DNA of 64,000 bases from Salminus brasiliensis (GCF_030463535.1 NC_132878.1:38548761-38612760); one strand, 5' to 3'; positions 25,341-38,487 are shown, numbered from the stretch's first letter. Notes: generated by a model from the letters alone, not told the origin. Translations and numbers: made by a program.

Positions 25341-25870
25341 ATCAGCGCACACATGGGCGTTTCTGGCAATTTGCCGCGTGGACTTCTGGGGATTGTAGTT
25401 TATACGTGTTTTAATCGCGATACCGTTGAATGCGGCTTCGGGAAGCAGGAAACCTCAATTACCGACATCCATAGAGGGGGCTGTTAACTTCAAGAGCCCC
25501 GCCACCACTTGTTTATCTCAAAACCTTATAATTTACGTAAACCGTGAAGCACATCCTCAGCTTTTATTACCACCGAAGCTAATACACCGGTTTATTCACA
25601 CAGAAACGCGGGGATTAATAATAATTAGCAATTTACTGTTAAATAATATGCATTTGCAAAAAGGTATCAAAAAATAATAGCACTTTTTGGATCGTGTGAT
25701 ATGCCTATGTTACCATTTTAGAATAGAATGTGTTTATAATTATATTATAACACATATATATTATATTATATTATTAAAAATATATATCAATACAACAATC
25801 AGCATAACTGTACTGCAGAGTCTCTCTTCTAGGTGTCTGTTATGTGTGCTTTGCAAGAGCTGTGCACAAC

Positions 25871-25880
25871 AGACATGTTC
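25871..25880. promoter_or_regulatory. p53 half-site upstream of sesn1
   Basis: AGACATGTTC fits the p53 half-site consensus RRRCWWGYYY at every position. The adjacent decamers fit poorly, so it is a single half-site. It lies roughly 0.55 kb upstream of the candidate sesn1 promoter. Confidence 0.35.
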
Positions 25881-26929
25881 AACAGAAGCCTTTCAGTTAG
25901 ACATCCTGTCCTCTCATGACTTTGTGATTTTTCCATGATTGGTTTAGTGCTCTGTTATGATTTAGTAGTTGGCAGAAATTGTACAAAATTGACTTATGAT
26001 ATGAATTGGGATTCAGATCACTGTCAATGTGAACCCTGGGCCATTAAGCTCACCTGGTCGGTTTGTGTAAGCAGGTTGTGTTGTAAAGCCTAATATTAAA
26101 ATATTAAATTCAATATAAAAAAAGATAATGATAGAAGCCTGTGAACACATTCGTCACCCTCATACTTCCTCACCACATCAAACGGCCTAAGATTTACACT
26201 ATTTCAGTCACCTGTGAGGAGGCACTATTAGGCTGAGAAATGCACAGGTGGTGTGCTGCTACTGTCAGATCATCAAATTTGTTCTTGGGAAATGATACGT
26301 TTCATATCTACAGTCCATCTGTTTTCAACATTTCAGAAGATGAACAGCACAAATGAGCCTGCTATGATTCTGAATGCTTTTTTAAAAAAAATGCTTTTTT
26401 TTTTTTAAATTAATTGAGAGCAACTCATTTCAGCTTCTGGTAGCTCTTTGGAAACCATGTGCCGCTGCTCATCCGATGCAAGTGTAGTGTAGCAACAGCA
26501 ACTGCACTGTAACTCAATGAAGCTTTTGTTCACATTTGCTCTTGATGAGAGTACAAGGTTTGCACATGACGGGTGTAAGGTATCAAATGAAGTGCTTTCT
26601 CTACTGATCTGGTTTAAATTACTCAGTAATAGGTGCAGCATGTCCAAGGCTTGCTGCTACTTGGAAATCTCTGTCACTGCATGCTCAACTGCCCAATAAG
26701 TAGGCCAGACAGTGTGTGAGAATAGTATGAGCTGCCCTTTGCAGCTATCGCTCTTTTTTTTTTTTTTTTTAGTATTTTACAGTCAAACAAAGACACGTCT
26801 GTTTAAACACAGGTTTATAGCAGATAAGAACATGTGCTGATTCGCTGAAACATCCACCTAAGACCAGCAGGCCTAAACAACTGGACAAAACAAGTCATAT
26901 ACTGGTGATGTAGTCTAGCTAGGAATGCT

Positions 26930-27230
26930 GGCCGACTGGCTTGGTGAAGTTGTTTATTGTGCTCAGGTTAGTGATACTGGTTGACCAGCTTTGCCAGTGA
27001 ACAACATGCCCTACACTGGTTTTAAGTCATTAAGATAATGCTGGACAACCAGCTTAATCAAGGCGGTCATGGTGGTGGACCACATTGGTCAAGTTAGCGC
27101 TTGGTCCACCACAATGGTGAAGCTGTTTGCTTTGGTAAAGCTGGTTATTTTGGTTGACCAAGCAAACCATAGCATGCTTGTGCTGGGCAGCAGCCAAGCC
27201 GGTCTACCAGCTTAACCAGCTTCTCAGTGT
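26930..27230. repeat. CTGGTTGACCAGCTT-type degenerate minisatellite
   Basis: Degenerate copies of TTGGTTGACCAGCTT and its complement (AACCAGCTT, GACCAGC, GGTGGACCA). This is a self-complementary minisatellite type common in teleosts. Confidence 0.65.
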
Positions 27231-28019
27231 GGCAGTTCCAAGAAATGACAGGAGAGTAAAACAGGAGGACGTGAGTGGGTTTTTTGGCTCCATCTAGAGG
27301 ACACATGTGCATACTGGACCCATTGCTGGACACTCTGCAGTTACAATGAGAGAAACCATAGAAGTTTGAATGCTTGCTTAAAATAAAATACATTGAAATA
27401 CATTGATACAAAATGAAATTTAAAATAATATGAAGAGTAGAAAGTTCCTAAAACGTTCCTAAATTCAATTAACAATGTAAGTTCTTAAATATTGTATTTT
27501 TAAAAATATTTCATATACTTCATATTTTTCATGGTAGCCTTTTGTGCTGCAGATCTTTTTAATGTGTAGATTATTTAGTAAATATGTCTAAAATTGAGGA
27601 AAAACAGAATAACAAATAAACAAATCCTCGCTGAAAAAATAACTGGCATATTATCTGAAAGCATTTTGTTAAATGAATATAAATCAATAATTCTAGTAAC
27701 TGAATTATGTTAAGTGATAATTTGATCATTTTAGAGGCTGAAAATATATTTACATTTTTTTCCTAATATCAATGGCTCTTTAATTTTATTTTTAAATAAA
27801 AGGTAAGAAAAAAAATGAATACAATAAATACAAATATAATTTATATTTATTATTATAATATAAAGGACTTTTGTGAAACCGGCCTCAGATCAAAAACGTC
27901 AAACGAATGAAACTCACCCTGTGTTATTAATGTAACGCTGTTTTCTTCCTTTTACTGTGTTGCTGTTTGTGATATTATAATAATATCATATCGGATATGT
28001 CTGAAACATGTCGCTAGAG

Positions 28020-28200
28020 GCTCTGCGAGCGCAGTAGTGTGAGCGCAGGCGGAGCTGCAGAGAGCGGCAGCAGAGGAGGGAAATTCAAAGCGGAGAAGCG
28101 GCCGCTGTCAGACTCAGCTGTTAGCTCTCTGTTTTTAGCGTAGCTAACTACTGTGTACTGCAGCCTGATCTACTGCTGACGACGTGTGTACTGGTCAACG
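28020..28200 (+). promoter_or_regulatory. cep57l1: cep57l1 promoter / 5' leader
   Basis: A GC-rich, CpG-containing block (GCGAGCGCAG, GAGCGCAGGCGGAG, GCGGCCGCTG) directly before the ATG, in otherwise AT-rich DNA. It contains TTCAAA (28084-28089), the complement of the TTTGAA cell-cycle homology region. No TATA box is evident. The exact start of transcription cannot be placed. Confidence 0.5.
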
Positions 28201-28886
28201 ATGGAGCATTTGCGAGATCTGGTAATGTTACACTGCGTAAATTCAGCTCTGGATGTGGAGGAGTTAGCTAGTTGAATTGGTGCGGTGTTGCCTAGCTAGC
28301 GTTCACAGCAGCGCTACGGTGGACACTCAGCCGGGTAGCTAGCGCTAGCTAACCTAGCTAGCTATAGCTAGAATCCAGCCTGACTAGCGATAAGAGCCAC
28401 AAAAACACAGTGAGGCAGTGTTAACGCGAATTTAACAGTTTAGTTCAGTGCCTAAGCTAAAGTAAAGAATCTGCCGATCATTTACTAGTGCTACCGTACA
28501 ACCAGTAGCTAACTACCCTACAGTTGTTGTTCCGAGCCGCTAGCTAGCTATAGCTAAGTTAGCACTGTTCCTGCATGACTCCTGAGTAACTAGCCATCTA
28601 TAGATAGGTAGCTATCAGGTGCTACGTTGGACTGTAGTTGGTGATGTTGAAGGCTGAATGTGTAAGTGTATTAACTTTACTCATTTATCACAGAATGACC
28701 TTTTTGACCTTTCATATGAGGCTAATATTAGACTGAATGCTCTCAGTTGTTTACTTTTACGTTTATATATACACTGTAGCTATATAGCGCTATGTACTTC
28801 AGCTGCTAGCTAGCTAGCTTCCATCTTTTGTTGCACAGCCTCTTACCTGCAGTTACTTTGTGACCTGTTTATGTTTATTGTATGTA

Positions 28887-28959
<73 letters not shown>

Positions 28960-31900
28960 TTTTTATTTTTTATTTTTTTATTTTATTATTTTTTTTTATT
29001 ATTATTTTTTCTTTCATATTCTGATTCTTTTGCTCCCATTTTAGAGTTTGTGTCTAGACTCCCCTTCAAAACAAAGTTACGTTGGGAGCTTTTATAATCC
29101 TCCAGAGAAGCTGTCGCATCAGCTGTGCTCCACCACAGTGCCGCTACGACCGGACAAAGGCATCAAAGCTGTGCACCTGAAGAAAATCAATGCCCAGACG
29201 TATCAAGCAGTGCCTGAGGCTGGGAGCAGAGGTGAGGGACATCCCTGTGTTGATTTCCTTCGACTCTGCACAGCTGGTGACCATGCAGAGCGCTTATGTA
29301 CAGTATGGCTTCTAGTTTTGTAAAAATCTATTATATAAACAATATAATGGTGCTGTTAAAAGTTATATAATTGTACATGGTTAGTTGTTTTTATGGTCTT
29401 GGGTTGAGTATCGGACCACTGCAGAAATCAGACTCGAGTTATATATTTGCTGTGACCTTAGTATGACCTGCAGTACAACCACACCGCACAAAAACAGTGA
29501 GGTAAACCAATTCAGTGGACATGTAAACAGCAAATACTAACATTTTGTCTAATGTACCCAAATGATGGCCATGCTTTTACATTACAGGATTAAATTACAG
29601 GTTTATACAATAGGAATAGGAATACAGTACCTTTAAAATTGGTCTTGTTCTGTAGGAACATTTGTGGTGTCCCTGCATGGTGAGTTATAATGCAATACAG
29701 AGAATTGTGTTTTTCAGAAGGTCCTCTTACCTTCTCTTAGGAGTATAAATAGTACTGTATCTGTTTTAAAGCTTCAAATGGTTATGATAATTCTTACTGT
29801 AAGCAGTGCGTGGTCCGTAGTAACTGGCAGATGCTTTTGTGTTGCGCAGCAGTGTTGACTGCGCTAAAGACGCTGCAGGAGAAGATGAGGCGACTGGAGC
29901 TGGAGCGATTGCAGGCAGAGAGGAATGTGGAGCAGTTCTCCCAGGCTGCCCACCGGTATGCCAGCTCTACTGCACAGACTGAACGGCAGCTTGGTGCTAG
30001 AGAGAAAGACTCTTCACAGAGGAAAGGTGACTGAGGTCCTGCTGTTGTAAAAATGAACATCCTTTGTGTCCCATTCCTCCACTAACACAACTTATTCTCT
30101 CTCTGCTACAGAGCTTGTGTCTCAGTTGCACTCAGCAGAAGCACGCTGCTCTCTGCTGGAGAAACAGCTGGACTACATGAGTAGGATGGTGGAGAGCGCA
30201 GAGAGGGAGAAGATCACCTCAGTTAACAAAGAGGTGAGTGCAGGGATCATAGAACTATAACGGGGAGGGAAGACTATTCCCCAAGGACCAACAGTGACTG
30301 TAGGGCCACCTATTCAGTAACCTGCTTAATTTGGTTAATTTATTATGCAAAAATGTGGGCACCCCCGGAGGGGTGGGGAGGGAAAGTAACAACCACTGAT
30401 TTTTTTCTAATGTTAATGCTCAGTTAAAGAACACCCTGCCAACTGTTAAGCATGGTGGAGAATGTGTTGTATTTAGTGGGGTTGTACAATTACATGAATG
30501 CTTGAATAGTTTAGTTAGATGTTAAAAAGCTTTTTTACACTGGTTATTTTGGATATAATTTGAACTGGCTTAATCAGATATCAGTCAATTTAAGTAATTG
30601 ATATATTTACAATTTAGATATTTTATTCTCTATTCTCCTACATTTTTATTCTCTATAAACCCCCCCTTTTATCTTTGTAGGAGAGTGTGCAGCAGAATGA
30701 GAGTTTACAAACTGATCTGCGGTTCCAAGATCAGCTGCAGAAACTAGACAGGCTGGAGAAAGAATACCATAAGCTCACCAATACACAGTCCGAAGCAGAG
30801 GTATGGATACATTCACTTCAAGCAAAAGTGTCATTCATTCAGAATCGATTAAATTGCCATTTGGACTGTTTACTGCAAATAGAAGACACAAATAATTAAG
30901 AACATTTGGTAGATGGCAACAATGTCTTGGCATGCAGTCTGGTGACAAGTGAGCAATCTAAGTAACAGAGTTCCCTTAGATCCAACAATTCAGCTTGCAT
31001 GAATGTTTTTCTAGTTCTGTTTACCTTTACTGTACCTTTACCTTCACTGTGGATTTGATTGGGTACTAATAGTTTTCTCTCAAGTGCTTTGTACAAGTAC
31101 AAGTAATCTACTTGTGTGTTCTTTTAAGAGGAAGATTGAGCTTTTGGAACGGAAGTTACTCAAAGAAGAACATGAACGCAAACTTGTGCAAGAGAAAGCA
31201 GAAGAGGTACAGACAAAAACAGTTACCCAGAGGATCAGCTTACTGTTGGCATGCTTGTTTACCCAATATCAGTGTTGTGTAAATGTTTGTGCTTTTTACC
31301 CGCAGTTACAGAGAGAACTGGAGGCTAATCTGGTCACCCTTTCAGCTGTTGAGACTAAACCGAAAAAGAAAAAGAGTAAAGACAAGGCCTTGAGTAAGGT
31401 AACAACTGCCTGTCCTAGGATGTACACTAGATGGCACTACATTCAAATAATATGGGTGTTATTGGAGAAATTTTATGAGCTGCTTCTTTTTCTTCATTCC
31501 GGTCCCGACAATCAACAACATTCATAATTTCAGAAATCAGTTAGAACGGAGGTCCCAGTTTCTCAGTGCCTTTCCAAAGCCAATCGCATGCCTTTCGTTG
31601 CCGGAACAGTAAGTACGGATTTTGATGGATTCATCTCCCATCCCCTTCCTCCACAGCTAGATGTTAATATTTACATTTGTCTGGTTCTCTTTGTTGCAGT
31701 CGACAAGCCCCAGTCACTCTGTTAATGCCAACGTTCAAAGTGTGCTGCACCTGATGAAGACCAGGCAGCCACGACTGTGTGAGAAGGTCCGTGCTCTGCA
31801 GAGCGGAACAGAACACCGCAGGAGCCTTCGCCAAGCCCCATCATCCAGTGATGGAGCTGCCGCTCTGGGCAGTTTGTCTGAACTGCTGCTAGCCTTACAG

Positions 31901-33283
31901 GATGAACTAGGCCGGATGAGCTTGTGGGTAACTGTGGGATGTAGGGGTTTAATCTTGCTTAATATGGGTAAAGGCATGTGAACATTTCATACAAAGATAG
32001 CACCAGTGTAAGCACTAATGATCCAATATTTGAGGGTATTTACGACTGATTTGAGAGCTGGCATCATGCTGTTTGGTACCACATTGATTCAGAACTGTGT
32101 GTCCGTATGTTACAGTGAGCATCAGGAACTGGTCAGGCAGATAGATGAGACTGATCAGTGTAAACTAAGGGACGATCTGGAGCGAGAGTTGGATTGCTTG
32201 GTTGGGAGGATGGAGGAGAAAGCGGCCCAAATTTGCAAACTACGCAAGCACCAGCAAACAGTGAGTACATGTTTGTGGTTGAACATCCATTTTAAAGCAA
32301 AGTAGGTCATTCTAATAATTGTAATTTAATTGTGTAATACGTATGAGGAATAGGGGTGTGACGGTACGTGTATTCAACAAGAACTGTCTAGTAACAGACA
32401 TTATGGTTCGGTGCATGCAGTTGTAATGCAGAAGCAAATTTCACAAGTGCAAGTTCCAAGCTAAATCCTTAAGCTGTAAGCTGCTATCAAGTTAGCACCA
32501 TGCCATGCTAAGCTTCCTATCAATTACATGACTACACTGACGAACCCCAGCAAAACCACTTCTGCCAGGAAAATAGCTTATGAATGGCTGTCCTGGCGTT
32601 AAACTAACTATTACTTCTGAAATATTTTTTGTCTTTTTGGGAGAGTTGGGCTTCAGCTTTTATTTCTTGAAAATTGTAAAATGAATAGAAGCACTCTTCC
32701 AAATGCAAAGTTTTATTTTTTATTATTCTAATAACTTAGGCTTTTGAGTTTTGTAGCCAATTGTGACTTACTACCCTACATAATATGACCTGATATGGAA
32801 GTTCATGCTCACTGCTTAATGCACTACAGGCTGTTCCTCTACTCTAAGGGAACTATTATACTAGGTGGAGCAAACTGTAACTGGCACTACTGCCTGTAAA
32901 TTACCCACATAAAATTGGCACATTAGAGGGTTATGATAAACAACTCAGGGGCACATTAAGGGCTTTCATGATGTCTGTTTAATTAGGAATGCACTGATGG
33001 GCCACTGTAATAAAAGTCTGTGTGTGTGCATATCCAGGTCCAGAAGCTCTCTCAGAGTAGTCCAAAGCAGAAGCAGAGGCCCAGGCGTGCAGCCAGCGCG
33101 GATGGCCGTAATGTGGACAGAGGTATGAGCGGGGTCCGCGCTTTGCCTTCCTCACCCGTTAAAGCCTCGTCCTCCACAACACAGAGGCATCGTAAGGTCA
33201 GTCAGGAGCGCCTGCAGCTCCTCAGAGACACCCAGAAGCTACGCTCAAGTCTCCGCGAACAGGACATCAACTGGGAAACGTAG
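28201..33283 (+). CDS. cep57l1: Centrosomal protein 57 like 1, complete coding region
   Basis: Eleven coding exons join in frame to 495 aa: 28201-28221, 29045-29231, 29850-30026, 30112-30233, 30681-30800, 31129-31206, 31306-31398, 31534-31608, 31700-31923, 32116-32260, 33038-33283 (TAG). All introns are GT-AG. The N-terminus has the CEP57L1 motif YVGSFYNPPEKL (human VGSYHKPPER). There follows a long coiled coil (LTALKTLQEKMRRLELERLQ through exon 7), a basic KPKKKKSK patch, the CEP57-family MPFVAGTSTSPSHSVNANVQ and LSELLLALQDELGRMSFEHQEL motifs, and the C-terminal LREQDINWET (human LRRDDIMWEQ). CEP57-family proteins sit at the centrosome, bind microtubules through the C-terminal half, and help hold centrioles engaged. 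Exons 5-8 are each a multiple of three in phase 0, so any may be skipped in frame. Synteny with sesn1 and cd164 favours cep57l1 over cep57. Confidence 0.93.
28290..28590. repeat. TAGC-rich tract in cep57l1 intron 1
   Basis: Dense GCTAGC/TAGCTAGCTA tetranucleotide words, scattered rather than in one array, just downstream of the promoter; another patch lies at 28803-28818. The same words occur around the cd164 promoter. Confidence 0.7.
28892..28955. repeat. (TA)n microsatellite in cep57l1 intron 1
   Basis: About 32 TA units followed by a T-rich tract that leads into the exon 2 acceptor (TTTTAG, AG at 29043-29044). Confidence 0.95.
30335..30500. mobile_element. Tc1-like fragment in cep57l1 intron 4
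   Basis: ATGCAAAAATGTGGGCACCC resembles a Tc1-type terminus, and AACTGTTAAGCATGGTGG resembles the transposase segment coding TVKHGG. It is short, decayed and has unclear ends. Confidence 0.4.
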
Positions 33284-33610
33284 GCTCAGCCGTAGTGTAG
33301 GAACTGAGAAGAAAACTGGAATAGGACATGACCCTTACTGAGCTGTAGCTCTGAAAACGCGCGAAGAATGTTTAGCATGATTGTGGTATGAAGTGAATGT
33401 AGCAGCACCATGGTAAGACAAAAAGTAGGCTGTTGACTATGGGCTGAGATTTCTCAATGGTGCAACTCATTGGATTTTTTTCGTAAGCTTATGTCTTTCC
33501 AATGCATTGTTTTATCAAATTCTTTGTCGTCAGTGTTTTCTTTTTTTTATTATTGTGTTTTATTTTCATGCTCTGCGCAACCCTCAAGTGTATAAATATT
33601 AAGATATTTT

Positions 33611-33616
33611 AATAAA
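33611..33616 (+). terminator. cep57l1: cep57l1 polyadenylation signal
   Basis: AATAAA 328 bases after the stop codon, preceded by a T-rich 3' UTR and followed by a GT-rich stretch (GTTGTTCATG region). Confidence 0.65.
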
Positions 33617-34637
33617 ACCGTGTCCTGGGCATATTCAGTTGTTCATGTACTTAATTTGGGCTTTACATTTCTACTCCTGAAATAGTATAAATAGTTTGTG
33701 AGTGTAAAATGCCCAGATGTGGTTTTACATGGTCATTAAAGGCCTGTTATTTTGACTTGAGGGGGAAAAAAAACACAGATTTCCCTTTTATAGTGGGCTT
33801 GTTAAAGAAGAAAAAAGGAAAAACACTTTTTTTTATTGGCTAGTTTAATTCACTGTAACTACATATAGCTGCCTATAGTAGCGTAGAACTGTTTATATAC
33901 TTGAATACAAATAAATACCAGATAGTGCTGCTCTCCTGTGTCCTCTCTGCTCAGTGTGAGATCAGCTAGCTGTGGAAATTCTAGCCAGTCGGCAGAGTTA
34001 GCTTGTAGCCTAGCACCCACTTGATTCACTGGCATTACTGTGGTGTATATGGAGCTCCCAGGTTTTCGGGCCTAGTGTTTTGGCACTCCCCCTGGCTTTC
34101 TCGTTCTGATACTTTGAGCAATGCTTTCTCTGCTCAGCACTTCGTTAACCTTTAGCCTTGAGTCTTAAGTATCTATTGCACCCAGCCTCGAAAGGTTTTT
34201 GCTAGTGAGCTGAATATATGTAATTTAAGGGTTAAATATAATGAGTCAAGACTTTTATTTTGGGGTTTTGGAATTGGTTTGTTTTCCAGCCATCCAAAGA
34301 TTTTCCATTGTAGGTCATCTATAATGTCCCAGCCTTTTAATACAGTGAAGGTAACCTATATTGTTTACCTGCACTGTGTATCTTGTGCTTCAAGAAAATG
34401 CTGACATTTCGTACTGTCAGTGTCATACCAAAGTGCTAAAAAAAAAAGTGTCACACCCTGTGATAAACGGGAAACTCCACACCTTGCGCTGGAGCACTGT
34501 ATGAGTCAACACTTCTGAGAAGGACTGAGATGATTAAACAACTTTTTAAAAATCTCCTTGTTAAAGAGGAGAATACATGTTGGGGGTCAAGGCCATCTCG
34601 TACAGAAGTGTTCCTCTTCTGGTCTATGTAAGGGAAA

Positions 34638-34638
34638 G

Positions 34639-34693
<55 letters not shown>
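34638..34693. repeat. (GT)n microsatellite
   Basis: About 28 GT units. Confidence 0.95.
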
Positions 34694-34694
<1 letters not shown>

Positions 34695-35769
34695 AAGACC
34701 AGACAGAAGCAACAGCTGCTGTGGTGGTGACATATGGTGTTGTATGGCATATTCTTATAGCTGGAAAACCCCCAAAAGTCCAGAAGCTTAACTGAGTGGA
34801 CACACAAATACAAATAGCACATCACCTTGTAACGTTAGCTCTAACAGCTTTAAACACGATGAAGGGGGAGGGCTGAAAGTGATCTCATTTACAGGTACTG
34901 TACAAAACAATCTCAAAAATGACACTTGAGTACAATGCTGAGGGCCCTGTTCACAGTGGTGGTGACAGATGCCAGACACCCAACAAGTTTATGGTCTCTA
35001 AAAGCTCTACCTAAGAAATATATTACATAAAATTCAAAATAATTAGCAAGACATTGTTTTATGGTGGTTTTGGGAGAAGAGTTTGAGCTTAAACATATGT
35101 TGGAATGGGAGCTGATCCAGCTGATCCTCCTTTATCTTACCCCCTTGTCTGTGGAATTGGAGTGGAGTTACTTATTAAGTAAGCATTTGGATGGGCTGAT
35201 TACTCCGATGAATAGATATGCATATCCTCGTCCTTTGTTTCCATAAGACGAGTGACCTGTTTGACGTTTACCCACAGTTACATACATGCTTTCTGGGAAG
35301 AGTCCAGATCTTTATGGCTTAATATGAAGGGGGGGTGGGGGGAAAACCAAAGACGCAGCACAACTTGGAATCTGGAAATGGAAACAAGAAACAACACAAC
35401 AAGGATATTCTGTAGACAAGAACATACTGCACACACTAATACAGAGAAACGGTCAACTCTGTGCTTTGTCCAGTCAGTCTTATTGGATTACATTGTAACT
35501 GTCAATAAATTGCATTAACCTACAGTGGGTGGGCAGACCATGCAGTGAACCCTGTACTGCGTCTCAGTGGTGCTTCTTCTGCAACAGCTTTTTTTTGTCA
35601 GTTAGGTAACTCTTTATAGAAGGGCTGTGTTTGTAGGGCTATATGATACCTACATAAGCTTTTTATGATAACTGATATAAACCAGTATAGACATTTCGTA
35701 AGACTTTTCCAAGAAGAGGCAGTTGCCTCAGGTACAGACAAAAAAAACAATGCTTCTTAAAACAGGTGA

Positions 35770-35945
35770 AGTGATCAACACTGATTGAATCCATGGAGTC
35801 TCCACCTCCAACTGCTGCTGTCATCTCCATGTCAGATGTCAGAGGAAGCCTTCAAAGGACTTAACAGGTCAGAGCAGTTCTGGCAGCACAAGGGGGACCT
35901 ACACAATATTAGACAGGTGGTTTTAATGTTATGGCTGATCTGTGT
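35770..35945. mobile_element. Mariner-like 3' end fragment
   Basis: Ends in CAGGTGGTTTTAATGTTATG followed by GCTGATC, a terminal motif shared by a common fish mariner-like family. The preceding sequence has a decayed, stop-containing frame. The left boundary is uncertain. Confidence 0.5.
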
Positions 35946-36379
35946 CGTCCGAAGAGGACACGTATTCCATTGTGTGCTGTTGGTGGTGTGAGACAGCTGG
36001 AGTTTGTCATGCTTCAAAATGTCAATGAGAAATGCAGAACCAGACCTGTCCTCTAGTGGCCAGCTGTTGTTTGCAAATGGAGATGTTGAGCGTTGAAACT
36101 GTAGAAAAGGGCATCTCTCCCCCACACGTCCTGTCCAAAGTGAACTGTGATCACTGCTGGCTCAACAGGAATTAAAGTGACCCTGAGGGTGAGCGTGTAT
36201 CCTGTTAGCCATTCTCTGTGGAGTGGAACTGGACAGATAACTGGCCTTATGACTTGATAATGCAACACGAACAGAGAGATAGGATGAGTCAAATGTTTAA
36301 TAGCGTCGGTAAGAATAGAAACACAGTTGTGAGAAAGCAATGATGGAACCTACACCAATGGATGTATAATATCCAGTGT

Positions 36380-37160
36380 AGACACACTGAGCACTTTATT
36401 AGGAATTAAGTTTATGCAATTATCTAATCAGGGGACCTCTTGATAGAGGTCAACAGGAAATGCCCAGACTGGTTTGAGCTACAGTAACTCAGATAAACGC
36501 TTGAGAGTGAGCAGAAAAGCATCTCAGAACACATAACATGTCAAACCTTGAGGCATGTCGCAGGGTTCCACTTCCACCAGCCAAGAACAGAAAGCTGAGG
36601 TAGCCTGATCAGACTAAATCTAGATTTCTACAGAGGAACACAGATCAGATAGTAGAATTTGCCACCAACACCATGTATCCAAGGACATAACCTGCATTGT
36701 GTGCCCAGTCCAGGCTGGTGGAGGTGGAGGAATGATGTGGGGAATGTTTTCTTGGTGCACTTTGGGCCTGTTAATACCAACCGTTCAAGGCTTGTAATCC
36801 ACATTTGAGTATTGATGCTGACCATGTGTGTCCCTTCACGCCAACGGCTTACCTTACCGTCTTCTAACGGCTACTTCCTGCTTGGCGATGCGCCATGTCA
36901 CAAAGCAGAAGTTGTCTCAAACTGGTTTCATGAACAGGACGATGAGTGAAGCGTTCTTCAGCAGCCTTTCCCAGTCACTTCCCAGATGTGAATCCAATGG
37001 AATTTGGCATGTAGTAGAACAGGATATTTGCTGCATGAAAGTGCTCCAGAAAGAGTTCAGAGGAACGTTTCCAGCAATCCAGACAACAAAGAGTTCAAGC
37101 TGTTTTATGAACAAAAGGAGGCCCTATCTAGTATTAGTATAGCAATCCTAATAAACTGCT
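36380..37160 (+). mobile_element. Tc1/mariner-like transposon relic
   Basis: Left end GAGCACTTTATTAGGAATTA and right end AATCCTAATAAACTGCTCT are inverted relatives of the CACTTTATTAGGAACACC terminus. The plus strand carries a decayed transposase, for example GDAPCHKAEVVSNWF coded near 36883-36930, with stops soon after. It is inactive. Confidence 0.65.
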
Positions 37161-38145
37161 CTGAACTATGAATGAACTGCTCCCAGAACTACACTGACCG
37201 AAACAGATCCCCATTTGTGTACTATTGAGGGTACTATAACGATCATTGGCGTCCAGGTCAGAACATGGAATTCCAGGGAGACCGTAAAGCCCCCAGTCCA
37301 CATTCAAATTAAACGTTTGCATAAAATGCTGCCTGCTGTGGTTCTTTCAAATGGATATTTTGATTAGCCTTTTTTGTAAGGTCTGCATAGATGTTTGATA
37401 TCCTGTGCACTGACACAAAAGCACCAGCTGTGCCACAGTTGAAGAGAGAGACAGCTTCATTTACCAATACGTTATTTGTGAAGGCCTGATTTAAAAGGTT
37501 TATTACTGACATAACGGCTCTTGGGTCGTTTTTTCACACATTTAATTTGTGTAAAATTTCAACCTGAGAATGCAGTGGTTGTGATTAGAGCTGGGAGTAA
37601 GAACCAGGAGCAAAACAAAAGAATCAGTTAGCGGTACACTATTTCCCTATTCGGATCGGATAAAACGAACACAGGCTGCTTTGCCAATTTCCTCTTTTAT
37701 AGGTAAACTACAGGTTTAAAAGACACTTAGCCATTTTAGCAATTTTAATGGGCTGAATGGGCTGTACATTTTCTTCCTCCTCCCCTGAGAACACTACAGG
37801 CCAAATGACCTTCTCAAAGCTCTGATCAACGTATCAATTCTGGATAGAGATCTCTGTGGTTTTTCCAGGCAGGATTCCGACCACTGCCACTCTTTGTATT
37901 TAGTCTCATATTTGTGGCCCCTAAACCTGGTCCTCAAGGTCTGGAGGTAATGATATATAAAATCTGGACAAAATAGGCCCGCTTTATCAAGCATCTTAGA
38001 CAAGTACCGATTCAAGAACAGCATTCCTTAGCTGTTTAATTGAAGTCTGTGTTAACAGTGCCAAAGCATCAACTAATACCAGCATTCGTTCTATGAGAAG
38101 CTTGATAAATATGGACCAATGTATAAGAAACACAAACGAAGAACT

Positions 38146-38151
38146 TTTATT
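38146..38151 (-). terminator. cd164: Candidate distal cd164 polyadenylation signal
   Basis: AATAAA on the minus strand (TTTATT on +). If used, the cd164 3' UTR would be about 3.8 kb. Another AATAAA lies closer at 41001-41006. Which is used cannot be told from sequence. Confidence 0.3.
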
Positions 38152-38487
38152 ACTTTCACTTTTTAATTAATTATTGTTTTTAACATCTTCAACCTAATTG
38201 CAATCTCACAAAAAAAAGAAAGAAAGAAAGAAAAAAAAAAGGGAAAAGACTAACAAAAGAATGAAAGAGATTTCCAGGAAACTAAAACCAACATCAACAG
38301 AGCTGAAAACATCCTTTAAGGCAGACTTTGTGGCAACACAATGCGATAGCAAGTGTAGGTGCAGGGTGTCTATATGCATGTGCGTTTGCTCTCAAATAAA
38401 ATGCACTTGTGGAAACCTTTAACACATCTGGACCAACCTCAGATTCATTTACGATTCCTTTTACACACTGTTAAGGACCAGAAAGGT

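Larger units (their letters stand above)
25341..28020. other. sesn1 - cep57l1 intergenic region
   Basis: The two genes are head-to-head about 2.7 kb apart. The stretch is AT-rich, with a T-run at 26752-26770 and the CTGGTTGACCAGC minisatellite at 26930-27230. No further gene was seen. Confidence 0.6.
33640..38120. other. cep57l1 - cd164 intergenic region
   Basis: The two genes run tail-to-tail. Contents are a (GT)n microsatellite, two or three Tc1/mariner relics and AT-rich DNA. No coding exon was recognised. The CCDC162 locus, which lies here in human, was not seen. Confidence 0.55.
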
